Source: Bos javanicus (lineage: Eukaryota; Chordata; Mammalia; Artiodactyla; Bovidae). From it: a DNA stretch of 64,000 nucleotides. Below are positions 34,186-45,839 of this stretch, one piece after another. Both the position numbers and the translations under genes were made by a program. Below the pieces are notes generated by a model. It saw nothing but the letters and a program-made list of their open reading frames with translations, searched no databases and was not told the DNA's origin. Numbering within the stretch: position 1 is the first letter of the stretch; every line of letters begins with the position of its first letter. The DNA is taken from the NCBI RefSeq assembly GCF_032452875.1, contig NC_083870.1, forward strand, positions 7,130,001 to 7,194,000, written 5' to 3'.

Positions 34186-35017
34186 CTTCTTGCTGATATA
34201 GCCTCTAAGTAGTCTTTTTACTGAGATTCCGACAAAGGACCCCAAGAAGTGTGAAGAAAAAATCCAAATTCACCCTGAGAACTTTCTTTGCTGAATTCCA
34301 CTAAAAGTCACTTCAGTTCATCTCACATGTCCACCAACTTCAAACAACACTGAAATTGAGGTTATTATGTTTATTTAATATGGCTTCTAAGAAAGCTAAT
34401 CTAACGTTAGGGGGCCCACACCACAGAGCACTGATCCTTCTAATGATGCCAAAGTGTCCTCCTAACACCGAAGGGACAAGCCAACAGCTGCATCTCAGCA
34501 TATCCTATGAGCTCCTGGCCCACCCAGACATGCCCTCCTGATCTTCTCTCAAGCTTCAAATTCATCACACCTCCCCCAACTAATCCTCTCCCCTGCATTC
34601 CCCAAGCAAGCATGGCCTTCCTTCCCCCAAGCCCTCTCTTTTTATTATTTGTATGTTATTTAATGTTTGCTTAATCCTTAATGCAAAACCGTCCAAATAT
34701 TTACAAACTCTTTTAACAACTATAAATAGGCAGTTTTTATGCAGTCAATTGCATTTTTCCAAATGTTTAAGCATAGACTGTAACCATAAGTCTAACACAG
34801 CAAATTTTCTTAAGTCTTTTAAAAATGCACTTAAAGTAACACAATGATTACAAAATCTTTTTTATACCCGAATCAGTTTTTAAAAATTCACGTCATGGCT
34901 TAAAATGTAGCTTTATCTTTTTACTCTTACACAGAAGATTTGTTACATGCAAACTAAAGAATTTCTCAGCTTTACTCCCTCCCTCATATTCTCTTTTTTA
35001 AAACTCTTTTCTACTTA
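34186..35017. other. Intron sequence, no recognised feature
   Basis: AT-rich from 34630. Nothing named. Confidence 0.5.
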
Positions 35018-35115
35018 TTTCTTGTCTGTGCTGGGTCTCTGTTGTGGTGCACGGGCTCTCTGCTGCTGCATGTGGATTTTCTCCAGCTGTGGCGAGTGGC
35101 TGAGCCCCCTCTTGA
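35018..35115 (-). mobile_element. CHR-2-like SINE fragment
   Basis: GTGCTGGGTCTCTGTTGTGG and GCTGTGGCGAGTGGCTGAGC resemble the distal part of the cetartiodactyl CHR-2 SINE in reverse orientation. Confidence 0.55.
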
Positions 35116-35124
35116 TAAAGGGTG

Positions 35125-35760
35125 CAATGTCCACTCAAGCCAGAGACCTGGGTAACACCCTCAACTCCTTCCTCCTTTGTTCTCCCATATCTGTCATCAT
35201 GACCAGGTTCTCTGCAGTCCATCTCCTGACACATCTCTGAAATGTTTTTTTCTTCAATCTCACAGTATTGCCTTGGTCCACAGGTCCTTACTATTCATCT
35301 AGAGTCTTGCAACTCACCTAGGGTCCCTCTGCTTCCCACTTCACCTACTGCCAATCCACTCTCTATTCTGCTTCCTGGTATTTCCCTTTAAAAACCAAAG
35401 GCTTCCTACTGCCCTCAGGATAAAGCCCAAACTCCTCAGCATGGAGTACCTACATTTCTGCTTTCATCCCTCTCCAGAGGCCTGACCTACATAGCTCTTC
35501 AGGACTAGTTGCATACAGCTGCCTGCCTCCGCATCTGTGGTGACATCTTTGGCATCCTTGAAGACTTGCTTCAGAGAAGGCTTCCCTGCCCACATTGCCC
35601 CCGAATCTGAGCTGCTGACACCCCTGGGCTCACCTTTACCATAGCCCATATCTCACATTATGATGTTTACACTGAAGCTTCTTGAAGGAACCAAGGACCA
35701 CACCTTGGTACTCAGGTGCCAGCACAGTGACTGGCACAGAGGTTCCTAACATCTGCATAG
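35125..35760 (+). repeat. LINE L2, 3' part
   Basis: ACCTGGGTAACACCCTCAAC, CTCAGGATAAAGCCCAAACT, CAGAGAAGGCTTCCCTGCCC and CAGTGACTGGCACAGAGG keep the order of the L2 3' coding end and untranslated region over more than 600 bp. Confidence 0.75.
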
Positions 35761-35921
35761 GAGGGGAGACAGGCATCCTTGCTGTCATTAATAAGCACCC
35801 ATAATGTACTCTGCTTGGCTATTCATTTTCCCCCCAGAAAACAGATCCTGTTAGTTCAGATGCGTCACACATAAAGCTCCTCTGATTCTTGAGTTTTTCA
35901 TTTATTATTACATAACACCCC

Positions 35922-36037
35922 AATGGAAATGGCAACCCACTCTAGTATTCCTGCCTGAAGAATCCCATGGACAGGGGAGCTTGGCAGGCTACAGTTCATA
36001 GGGTCGCACTGAGTCGGAGATGACTGAGCACACGTAC
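35922..36037 (+). mobile_element. Bov-tA 3' part
   Basis: Begins AATGGAAATGGCAACCCAC in mid-element and runs to GACTGAGCACACGTAC. The head is absent. Confidence 0.8.
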
Positions 36038-36552
36038 AGGAACCTAAGGACTGAGAACTAGAATTAAAATGGACAGAGCAGACAGGAAGGCAGATGCACA
36101 TGCCAACAAGACGCAGAGACATGGAAGGCACTCAGGTGGTAGCAAGCTAGTATGAACTCTACCTTTGTAGACTAAGCACATTTTTGGCAAACATGATGAC
36201 AGCCTGGGCATGAATGAAGCCAAGCTCTTTGAACTAGAGCTCTTTGGAGACAGCTCTGTCATATCTGAGATCAGAAACTTAATGTGTAAGTTATTAAAAG
36301 CCTGGAACCTCTAGCTAACCAAAAAGCCAAATAGTTAAGAGCTTGGAAAAATATCCACCAATACAATCAAGAAGCAGGAAGTTTTCCCATGTGACCTCAT
36401 TCACCCACAAATTAATAGATCAACAAATTAAGGGCTCAGGTCCAAATTTCTAAATCTACAAAATATACTCCAAGAACCCTTATTTCTTCATACTTTGGTT
36501 TTAAGAACTGTGATTGTGCGAGCGTGTGTGTGTATGTGTGTGTTGTGGGTGG
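36038..36552. other. Intron sequence with a short TG run
   Basis: A broken (TG)n tract lies at 36523-36548. Otherwise nothing named. Confidence 0.5.
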
Positions 36553-37418
36553 GACATGGTTGTTGCTCAGTCACTAGGTCGTATCCAATTCTTTGCAGCC
36601 CCATGGACTACAGCACACCAGGCTGCCCTGTCCTGCACCATCACCCAGAGTTTGCTCAAATTCATGTCCATTGAGTTGGTGATGCCATCCAACAATATCA
36701 TCCTCTGTCGTCCCCTTCTCCTCCTGTCTTCAATCTTTCCCAGCATCAGGGTTCTTTTCCTAATGAGTTGGCGCTTTCCACCAGGTGGCCAAAGTACTGG
36801 AGCTTCAGCTCCATCGTCAGTTCTTCCAATGAATATTCAGGGTTGATTTCCTTTAGGATGGACTGGTTGGATCTCCTTGCAGTGCAGGGATTCTCAATAG
36901 TCTTCTCTAGCAACACAGTTTGAAGATATCAGTTCTTCAGTGCTCTGCCTTTTTTTTGTCCAGCTCTCACATCCATACATGACTACTGGAAAAACTATAG
37001 CTTTGACCATATGGACCTTTGTTGGCAAAGTAAAATCTCTGCTTTTTAATATGCTGTCTAGGTTTACCATAGCTTTTCTTCCAAGGAGCAAGGGTCTTTT
37101 GATTTCATGACTGCAATCACCATCTGCAGTGATTTTGCAGCCCAAGAAAATAAAGTCTGTCACTGTTTCCATTGTTTCCCCATCTATTTGCCATGAAGTG
37201 ATGGGACAGAATGCCATGATCTTTGTTTTTTGAATGTTGAGTTTTAAGCCAGCTTTTTCACATCCCTCTTTCATGAACTTCCTCAAGAGGCTCTTTGATT
37301 CCTCTTTGCTTTCCATCATTTGCCATAAAGATGCTGTCAACTGCATATGTGAGGTTATTGATATTTCTCCTTGCAATCTTGACTCCAGCTTGTGCATCAT
37401 CCAGCCCAGCATGAACTG
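36553..37418 (-). mobile_element. LINE RTE-BovB, reverse arm of a head-to-head pair
   Basis: The minus strand reads from MSQFMLGWMMHKLESRLQ through SWQIDGETMETVTDFIFLGC and KAIVFPVVMYGCESW toward the BovB end at 36553. It keeps a 176-codon open stretch at 36894-37424 but lacks the catalytic YADD region (the matching stretch reads as a degraded TYAVDSI). Confidence 0.9.
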
Positions 37419-37633
37419 ACTCACTGGAAAAGACCCTGATGCTGGGAAAGATTGAAGGCGGGAGGAGAAGGGGACGAAAGAGGATGAGATGGTTGGATGG
37501 CATCAGTGATGCGATGGACATAAGTTTGAGTAAGCTCCAAGAGTTGGTGACGGACAGGGAAGCCTGGCATGCTGCAGTCCATGGGGTCACCAAGAGTCAG
37601 ACGCGACTGAGCGATTGAACTGAACTGAACTGA
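37419..37633 (+). mobile_element. BovB 3' end, forward arm of a head-to-head pair
   Basis: Starts abruptly with GACTCACTGGAAAAGACCC and runs to the BovB terminus with GAACTGAACTGAACTGAAG. It duplicates, in the opposite sense, consensus sequence already present at about 36553-36770. Confidence 0.9.
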
Positions 37634-37640
37634 AGATCTT

Positions 37641-37849
37641 ACTGGTTTCCTCGGTAGCTCAGCGGTAAAGAATTTACCTGCAATGCAGGAGACATGGGTT
37701 TGATCTCTGAGTTGGGAAGAATCCCAGGAGAAGGAAATGATAACCTACTTCAGTATTCTTGCCTGGGAAATCCCATAGACAGAGGAGCCTGGTGAGCTCC
37801 ACAGGGTTTCAAAAGAGTAGGATATGACTGAGTGGTTAAACAAAAGCAA
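37641..37849 (+). mobile_element. Bov-tA SINE
   Basis: Full forward copy directly after the BovB terminus. AAGATCTT at 37633-37640 and 37850-37857 is the target-site duplication. Confidence 0.9.
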
Positions 37850-38374
37850 AAGATCTTTTTACATTTATTCTGACTTCAAATTTCTTATAATTTCTTGGCA
37901 TTATTTCAAAATATGCATAGAATTGTAATTTTCACTCAGTAATGAAACTATACGCTTTAAAGCCAAAACAACAGAATTTTCTGCAGATTATGTTCATAAA
38001 CTTACCAAAAATAACTGAAATATAAACAATATCTTGGAGGAATTGGACTTGGGGTTTATCATCATGTTGGAATTCAAGTTGCCAAACTGATAAAAACCAC
38101 AAGACCCACCACCAACCCCTGCCCCCACTTCCTTGACTATTAATCAATAAGTAAATGTGTTTCTCTTAGGAAAATAGAAAAAAAGTTGGAAAACAGAGTA
38201 GAAAGATACCTATGTAATCATCGGATGTGTCCAACCCAGCACCCCTGTCATTCAGCATTTGTCAGTGACGGGCAATTCACTCTTGTTAGAGTATCCATTC
38301 CTCCTTTCTGAGGGCTTCTAATTACTTGGGAATTTCCCCTTATACTGATTAGAAATCTACCAACAGGAATGCAG

Positions 38375-38610
38375 TAGAGAGAAATGGCTGAGAACACTGT
38401 CCTTGGTGTAGGACAGACAGGGATTATAGCCTCAGGCTCTGCTACTTATAGCTGTGAGATCCTGGTCACTATCTTGATTTCCTCATGGCTCTTCCCTTGA
38501 GAAGTGGGGGTAATCACAGTACTATACCTCATCCATGAGGTTTAAAAATTAAATGTGTACAGAAAGATCAGCTTATAGCAAATATTTAGTAAATGGTAAC
38601 TGCTGTTAAT
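38375..38610 (+). repeat. MIR SINE
   Basis: CAGGCTCTGCTACTTATAGC, CTGTGAGATCCTGGTCACTA and GCTTATAGCAAATATTTAGT follow MIR order. Confidence 0.75.
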
Positions 38611-38779
38611 ACTGCCATACTAATGCCCTAGTTCTGTCTCAGAGAACAAAGCTAATCCTTCTTCCAAGTGGTGACCATCTGAATATTTGGAAACCATCAC
38701 CATATTTATATTTATTCTTCTCATTTTTCCTCTTCAAGAGTTCCTCGACCAGTCCATTTTCTAGACTACTTATTGCTCT

Positions 38780-38985
38780 GGTAATAAAGAGCACAGGCTC
38801 TGGGTTGAGAGATTTGGGTTGAAGTCTTAGCTTTGCCACTTCCTAGCTGTCGGCGTTATGCAAACTACTCAGTCAGCATTACTCTTTCATTCCTCATCTG
38901 AAATAGGTGAATTAGTGATCTCTTCATAGTATTAACTCCCCTCCAATATTTAGCATAATGCCTTAACACACGATGAGTTGTTTGC
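38780..38985 (+). repeat. MIR SINE
   Basis: AAGAGCACAGGCTCTGGGTT, TAGCTTTGCCACTTCCTAGC and ATTCCTCATCTGAAATAGG. Confidence 0.75.
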
Positions 38986-39266
38986 TTAGTAAATATGATC
39001 TCCATCTTCCTTATTAACCTTTTCTGTATATACACTCCAATTTACCAATGACTCAAAATATAGTTTACAGAACTAAATGCATATTCCTAAAGGGATGAGA
39101 ACACCACAGAGTGAATCTGGATACTTTCTATGCCCTAGAACTGAATTTTTAGCAAAGCCTCTCTGATCTTTTTTTTTCTTTAGTTATAGCATCTCACTGC
39201 TTATTCACCCTGTGATCACCTCAACACTGGAAGCTAATTTGCACAACTGCTCTCAAGGCAGATTTC

Positions 39267-39473
39267 TTAAGCATATCTGGTAATTGGTTTTGAGGACTGG
39301 CTCAGAGTGATCACTATTTCTTTTTCCAAGCTCTCACAGATCATCTGCTTAATGATCTCTTCTAGAATTTTGCCCAGGGGCAATGACAAGTTCACTGATC
39401 TGTAACTCCTAGACCCAGATTTTCCTTTTTTCTGACAAGTGAAATGTCTTATTCTTGTAATCTCATATCTCAT
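39267..39473 (-). pseudogene. Relic of an ancient non-LTR reverse transcriptase (CR1/L2/L3-like)
   Basis: The minus-strand frame contains CQKKGKSGSRSYRSVNLSLP followed by LGKILEEIIKQMICESLEKE. This resembles the first conserved block of non-LTR reverse transcriptases, commonly of the form KKGD..NYRPVSLTS..GK..E.I. The fit is to the CR1/L2/L3 group rather than to BovB or L1. Neighbouring sequence is not readable as the rest of the domain. The clade assignment is inference from motif pattern. Confidence 0.6.
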
Positions 39474-39765
39474 CTATTCCTCATGACTTTGCAAAGGTGA
39501 CCAATAATGACTTGTACTCACATTCTTTAGGAGCCCAGGTCCTAAGTGAGCAAGGCCTGGACACATTTAAAGGAGGGAGGGAGGGACACCTGCCTATTTC
39601 ATCATGGTTTTTGAAATTCTTCCATTTTTCAAATCACCTATGTTCTAGCGTTTCTAGTTTGAAGATCCAATAGTTCTCTACTTGAGGGAAAACAATAAAA
39701 AGAAGAGACATGGTTAGAACAAAGCAACTTCAGAACTTCTCTTTGTCATGCGCTATTCTCTTTTC

Positions 39766-39862
39766 TAATTTTTTTTATTGAAAAATAATTGCTTTACAGA
39801 ATTTTGTTGTTTTCTGTCAAATCTCAACATGAATCAGCCATAGGTATACATATATCATCATC
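39766..39862 (-). mobile_element. L1 3' end fragment
   Basis: A T-run, then ATTGAAAAATAATTGC, CATGAATCAGCCATAGG and TATACATATATC in reverse orientation. Confidence 0.75.
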
Positions 39863-41687
39863 AGCCTTTTCCATGAGCCCAGTGCATTCAGAATTCCTCT
39901 GCACTTATACTTGACTTTAAGCTCTGCTTTTGATACTTCTCAAAGGACATTATATGAAAATGTAGGTAGTCACGTGATTCTTCTTCACGGTCTCACCTTT
40001 ATGGACCCAGTTAGAATCTTAAGTTCTCACTTCTTATTTCCTGAGGTCATAATCTTATTCTGTTATCATTCCTCTCTCTGAAAGTCACACACTCTAAAAT
40101 GCATGGCCATGTACCACCCCCAGCCCAGCGTTAGTATCCTGCCCCTATCTCCCCTCATCTCCATGGGGACTGCTGGCTGACCTCTCAACCCACTGGCCAC
40201 AGAGAATGGAAAGGGTTTTGAGTCACCTGGAACATTTCCTGAGTCCACATCCATGCTCCCCTATCTAAGACCCACAGACACAGAGCTCCACAGCGAAGTC
40301 TCCAAGCTGCCTTCTGCTCAAAACCTGCCAGGTCTGACCTAGCCAGCTGGGACCTGACACAGCAGAAAGCATGGGACCTCAGAACAGAGGATCGAGACCT
40401 GCCTTGGGCCCAGGCAAACTCTTTTCCTTCTCTCAGCCTTCTTCCCTAATCCATAAAGTGAGAGCAATAAAACATCTTTCAGAGTGGCTGTAAACTACTG
40501 GGCTGGACAAATTCTGAAAGTGGATGAGATGGTAGATGGACAGACATTCTATAACTCATTGCACAGATACTTTAAAACTGTGGAAATAACCTTGGAGACA
40601 GCAAATGGAAGAACAAAGAGAAATCATCACTGTTTCCCCAATATCACCACTCTCTGGGGGTTGTCCAGTTTAAACATGGAGCAGAGATTTTTCTTTTAAG
40701 GTCCTGGAAGGCAGGGACATCCTTATCCCACAAGGACACATGGAAACAAACCAGGATTAATAAGATAAGCTGCCAAGTAACTAGTAGATGGTGAAGACTG
40801 AACCCAGCGGAGTCTTAAGGTAAACCTCTGGAGGAAGCAGCAGCATGATGTGAAAATGCAGAGGACGGAGACCAGTGAGTGTGGCACAGCCATGAAGCCA
40901 TGGTCCTGGGAAAACCCAGCTTGGCTTCTGCCCATGGGAGTAGTGATTCCCTGAACAGTCCAGCCTGTGGCATTTCTGTGGGTCCTCCAAAGGAAGGTGT
41001 TACCTTCAGATGGCCTGGGGAGAACGTTAGAAAAGGCAGTGGTCTGGAGGGAGGACTCCAACGCTTTACTAATAGAAACAGACCAAAGAAACCTAGAGCA
41101 ATGAGCAACCCCTCCCCCTCCCCCCAGCCCGTGCATGCTGCCTGAACACTGGTGTGTTTTTCTCTCTTCCTACCCAGTCCTGGAGCATTCATACAGCTTC
41201 ACACTTCTGTCCCTAGTCATCATTCCTTTCCCTTTGTCTCTTATTTTAATCTAATCTTTAGATAAAATTGCCTTTCATTTTGATCGTTTTTCTTGTTGCT
41301 GCTTTAGTCTGATTATCTTTCTCTCCCATTGTATGTCCAGGACCCTTTATCACGTTGGCTGGTTTTCTTTTTTTTATGGCTGGTTTTCTTTTATCAGCAG
41401 TTAATTCAATATTCCTCTTCCTCATCCCTCAATTTAGCCATTCTTGATTTCAGTACTGGGCTCCATTAGACTTACCTTTCTCTGGGCTGCTATTTGTCAT
41501 AAAGGTACGGCGATCGACTCAGGATATGGTGCCACAGTCCCTCATGGAACTGGTCTCCTTACTTCACGGCTGTCTGAGGCGTTGGGGTACATTGTACAAG
41601 ATCCTCCTGCAGCCATAGCTGCGCCATATCTCACCGACCTGCCTCACACAGTGTGATCTGGAAAGAAGCTTGGGATCCTCGGGCTAA
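39863..41687. other. Intron sequence, no recognised feature
   Basis: Open frames at 40723-41192 on both strands overlap in different phases and resemble no known protein. No repeat named. Confidence 0.5.
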
Positions 41688-41700
41688 GAGAGACCTCATG

Positions 41701-41978
41701 CTGCTGCTGCTGTTGCTGCTAAGTCGCTTCAGTTGTGTCCGACTCTGTACGACCCCAGAGACGGCAGCCCACCAGGCTCCCCCGTCCCTGGGGTCCTCCA
41801 GGCAAGAACACTGGAGTGGGTTGCCATTTCCTTCTCCAATGCGTGAAAGTGAAAAATGAAAGTGAAAGTGAAGTCTCGTCCAACTCTTAGCGACCCCATG
41901 GACTGCAGCCTACCAGACTTGCCCATCCATGGGATTTTCCAGGCAAGAGTACTGGAGTGGGGTGCCATTGCCTTCTCC
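41701..41978 (-). mobile_element. BOV-A2 SINE
   Basis: Reverse copy starting with the (CTG)n form of its tail and ending CCATTGCCTTCTCC. GAGAGACCTCATG at 41688-41700 and 41979-41991 is a perfect 13-bp target-site duplication. Confidence 0.95.
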
Positions 41979-41991
41979 GAGAGACCTCATG

Positions 41992-42985
41992 AGACAGGCC
42001 CATCTACGCAACTGCAGGTGGAGAAATTCAAGGATCACAGCTGGTTTCTAAGGTTTCTTCAAGACATAACATTATAAACATGTCTAAATTATTATGACAA
42101 CTCTCTAGTGTGCACCTAGAATAAGAAGTAAGCAATCAATTGAATTTTAAAACCTAGTGAGAGCCAGACAAATACACATTTATCTTTTGAAAGTCTAATT
42201 AAGGCACCCTCACGTCCTATCTCAGCATTTAATTTATGTTTTAATTCCACAGCTGTTAGAAGTGCTTTCTTATGCCCCCACAAAATCTCTCCTGGTTTAT
42301 TTGAATCAACCACAAACCACCATATAGCAATTCTAAATGCCAAGCACTGTGATGTTAATTTCTTCTTGCTTGCTACTTAACAAGTAGGCAAAAAACAGGC
42401 CAGTGTCCCTCACAAAACCACAACAATCCTTTCATACACTTCAAGGCTTTAACTTCTCTGCAACACTGGTCATTTCTACAAAATAACTGTCACCTGCTGT
42501 TGGCTTTCGAAGACCAAAACTGTTTATACAGGCTGCCCATTCTCTCTCCTCTGCTTCTGTGTTATCTAGGTCTGCACATTTGGCATGTTCATGTTCCCTG
42601 GGGTCAGCCATCCTTCCTACACTTATGAGGATGCTCAGGCTTCCTGAAGGCTCTTGCTCAGAGACACAGCTTTCCTCCCAGATCCAGGGAGCAGAGAAAA
42701 CACCAGCCCACACAAATACAAGGGTGATGCTTTGACTGGTATGTGCTTGGGGAGCCTTCCTTAGAAAGCTGCATCCTCCTCTTCTTTCCCCATGAACAAT
42801 TTGTCCTTTTGCTTCTAAGACAGTGAATACTGCCCTTCTTTTAAGTGGTATGTGGAGAGAAAGGTCAGGCATAAATCTTCCCAATGCAAAAGCAATCATA
42901 ATCAAAAGTTCACATCCTTCCTGATCCACTCCCCTGTTGTCCTTGAGATCCTTTGGTTTCACGGAATAAAAGAACGGACAAAACA
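41992..42985. other. Intron sequence with a 173-codon minus-strand opening
   Basis: The opening at 42441-42962 (MKPKDLKDNRGVDQEGCELL...) is the longest one outside repeats, in the same sense as NOS1AP. It has no domain, signal peptide or similarity I recognise. I do not call it a gene. Confidence 0.4.
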
Positions 42986-42989
42986 GAGC

Positions 42990-43150
42990 CGCAAAGCCTC
43001 AGTTGAGTTGCCAGCCCTTCTCTGAGCTCTGAGCTTTAGTTCTCTCAACTGCAAAATGGTATGAGAAGAGTCTCACAGGATTGTTATGTGAATCAAATGA
43101 AATGATTTATATACAATGCTTGGCACATAGTAGGCAATCAAAAAAATCTT
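42990..43150 (+). repeat. MIR 3' part
   Basis: CTCAACTGCAAAATGGTATG, AATCAAATGAAATGATTTAT and GGCACATAGTAGGCAATCA. Confidence 0.75.
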
Positions 43151-43346
43151 TACTAAACTGAAATAAACAAGAATATTTGCTAATCTCACGTTTCTCTCTT
43201 GAGTGCCGGGCACTGCTCAAATCACACTACATGTAAAAACTCACTTGATCCTCACAACCTTATGAGATAGGTACTACTACCAGCCTCCATTCAGCTGATG
43301 AGAAAACAGGCAGCTTAGTCAACTTTATCAGGTCACGAAGCTTGTG

Positions 43347-43554
43347 TATGCACGTGGGCTAAGTTGCTTCAGCAACCCTATGGACTGTAGGCTGTCAAGC
43401 TCCTCTGTCCATGGACTTTTTCAGGCAAGAATACCAGAGTGAGTTGCCATTTTCTCCTCCAAGGAATCTTCCCGACCCAGGGATTGAACCTGCGTCTCTG
43501 ACATTTCCTGCCTTGGCAGGCAGATTCTTGACCACTGAGCCCCTGGGGAGGCCC
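43347..43554 (-). mobile_element. Bov-tA SINE
   Basis: Reverse copy from TGCACGTGGGCTAAGTTGC to CCTGGGGAGGCCC. The CGTGTCCGACTCTTTG segment has been lost by a small deletion near 43370. Confidence 0.85.
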
Positions 43555-43570
43555 AGAGCTGGGAGGTATC

Positions 43571-44058
43571 TGTACTAGTTTCTGAGGGCTGCTGTCACAA
43601 ATCATCACAAAGTGGACGGTTTAAAATAACAGAAATTTAACCTCTCGGTGTTCAGGAAGGCAAAAGACACACATTATGGCAAGGTCATAATGGCAAGTTG
43701 GCAAGGTCAGGTCCTTTGACAGCCTCTGCTGGAAAGTCTATTCCTTGCTTCTGTCCCAGCATCTGGGGGTGGCTGGCAGTTCTTGGCATCCTAGGGCTTT
43801 TGGTGGCATCGCTTCAATCTGCTGCCTCCATGTCCACAGCCGTCTTCCCTGAATCTCCCCGTCATGTTTCTGTCTCCAAATTCCCCTCTTATAGGAACAC
43901 CAGTTGTGAGACTCAGCACTTGCCGTAATCTACCATGACTTCATCCTGACTTGGTTACATCAGCAAAGTCCTTTTGCCAAATAAAGTCACGTCCATGGAC
44001 GTCAGGCACTAGGACTTCCATATATCTTTTTGAGGAGCACAATCTGGCCTGCTGCAGT
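43571..44058 (-). mobile_element. MLT1-like MaLR LTR
   Basis: TGTACTAGTTTCTGAGGGCT, AACAGAAATTTAACCTCTC, CTCTTATAGGAACACCAG and GGTTACATCAGCAAAGTCC read as an ERVL-MaLR (MLT1-type) LTR in reverse orientation. It is heavily mutated, without internal coding sequence. Confidence 0.7.
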
Positions 44059-44110
44059 CTCTGAGACAGAATCTGAACCCCGGCCATCTTAAAGTCCTTC
44101 ACGTCTGAAT

Positions 44111-45546
44111 CATCTGCTTAGTTTATTAATAACTGTCAAACATCATTTGATATTAAACTGTTATTACTACTATTCTTATCTCTATATCCAGCCAGTGCTG
44201 TGGTACATTTTATGCCGCCTAGGAACCGTGAATTTCCTTATTCCAGGTATTTGCCAAGCCCTGGATGTCTTTATAGATTCTTTATGGAAAAGGAATTCAT
44301 TCTCACATGGGTAAGATTTTCATTGGGCACTTGAGTGAGTGGTGCCTGACTGCTCTGCTGTCCCTGACTGCCCACCTTACATCCGAGTTTCAACTAAACC
44401 AACCCAGGAATATGACAAATGTCCTAAGAACATCTTAGTCTGTCCAAAGGTAGGCTGTTCTTAGTCTGTTCAAAGGACCAGGGACTCACTCCGTAACACA
44501 CCCCTGTTTTCGGCTCTAATCCCTTACCCTCAGGCCACTTGCTAACACATGACAGGAAATGAAGAGAAAGCATCTCCCTACCCAGGGCTCGGAGCATGGC
44601 AGGCTGGGCCTGGCTGACATTGCCAGGTACTCCTCTTCCCTAGTATTTTTCTTCCTCTGATTGCCCTGACCTGCTTGCCTGATGACGCCAGATGCTACAC
44701 CAGAGGAGGTCTGAGTCACAGCTCACCTGAAGGCACCTCCTCCCAGGAACTGAGGATAAGAGAACAAGCCAGGGAGCCCAGGGCGGGTGTTCACTCCAGG
44801 GGTCAACATCCCTAATTCTCACACACGTCCCCAGGAAAACCGCTGAATCACTGTGATTTATCCTCGGACAACCTCCTCTCCATCAGAATCTAGTTTCTTT
44901 CTGTCTTTCTTTTAAACTATAAAGGACCATGTATCTTTACTTCTAGGTCACTAACATACCTTAAAAAAAATGAACTGACTCATATTTGACCTCATTTCAA
45001 TTTCCAATCACATTTTAATGGTCTTTTATTTTTATTTAATAAGTCTGGGAAAGGGGTGAGTTGGGAGGCCTGAGGCAGCGAGGTTTGGTTGGCTTGTCTG
45101 CTGTATGCCAGAAATTCTCTTATTGTCTGTCTTCCTGCCACCCAAAAGCAGATGTTGAGGGCCAGTGCCTTTGGGTGGTTCTGCATAACTTTTATTCTCA
45201 GAAGCATACATCTTGCTCTGTATCCAGCTCTTTTCCTGCCCGATATCAGACTCTCTTGGGATATAGAACTGAGCAGTTTCAGAGCCTGTCCTTGAAGAGC
45301 TCAGAGTATGCTGATGGGGTGAGACAAGTGCAGGACAGCAGAACACAGCGTTGTGGACACGCTTATGGAGGACAACGCAGCCGCCAGCCTGTAGCCAGGA
45401 AAGCTACCCACCGTGGGGCTGCGGGGAGCGGTGAGGAGCTGCTGCCCAAGTGCCTTCTTAAGGAACACGTTGGGGGTGGCAGGGACGGTGGCATGGGGAA
45501 CACATCAGTCTAGGTCCTGGCAAGAAACAGATACTTTGAGTCATCT
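44111..45546. other. Intron sequence, no recognised feature
   Basis: No repeat could be named. Open frames at 45061-45513 look like chance openings. Confidence 0.45.
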
Positions 45547-45557
45547 GCAGAGAGTCT

Positions 45558-45828
45558 TGGAGAAGGCAATGGCACCCCACTCCAGTACTTTTGCCTGGAA
45601 AATCCCATGGATGGAGGAGCCTGGTAGGCTGAAGTCCAAGAGGTTGCAAAGAGTCGGATGGGACTGAGCGACTTCACTTTCACTTTTCACTTTCATGCAC
45701 TGGAGAAGGAAACGGCAACCCACTCCAGTGTTCTTGCCTGAAGAATCCCAGGGACAAGGGAGCCTAGTGGGCTGCGGTCTATGGGGTCGCACAGAGTCCG
45801 ACACGACTGAAGTGACTTAGCAGCAGCA
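45558..45828 (+). mobile_element. BOV-A2 SINE
   Basis: Two-monomer forward copy ending in an AGC-repeat tail. GCAGAGAGTCT at 45547-45557 and 45829-45839 is a perfect 11-bp target-site duplication. Confidence 0.95.
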
Positions 45829-45839
45829 GCAGAGAGTCT

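Larger units (their letters stand above)
43200..44110 (+). repeat. MIR split by an LTR and a Bov-tA
   Basis: The MIR runs in pieces: 43200-43346 (GTGCCGGGCACTGCTCAAAT, CAGGTCACGAAGCTT), then GAGCTGGGA at 43556-43564, then CAGAATCTGAACCCCGGCC at 44068-44086. The gaps are filled by the Bov-tA at 43347-43554 and the LTR at 43571-44058. Confidence 0.65.

Noticed and set aside
36894..37424. 176-codon open frame as a host gene
   Set aside because: It is a BovB fragment (SWQIDGETMETVTDFIFLGC and similar) and crosses into the inverted second arm.
40723..41192. Openings of 125-137 codons, mainly minus strand
   Set aside because: Two frames on one strand and one on the other are open together. There is no recognisable motif.
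41444..41656. Processed pseudogene suspected from 41440-41656
   Set aside because: No protein similarity, poly-A tail or duplication could be found.
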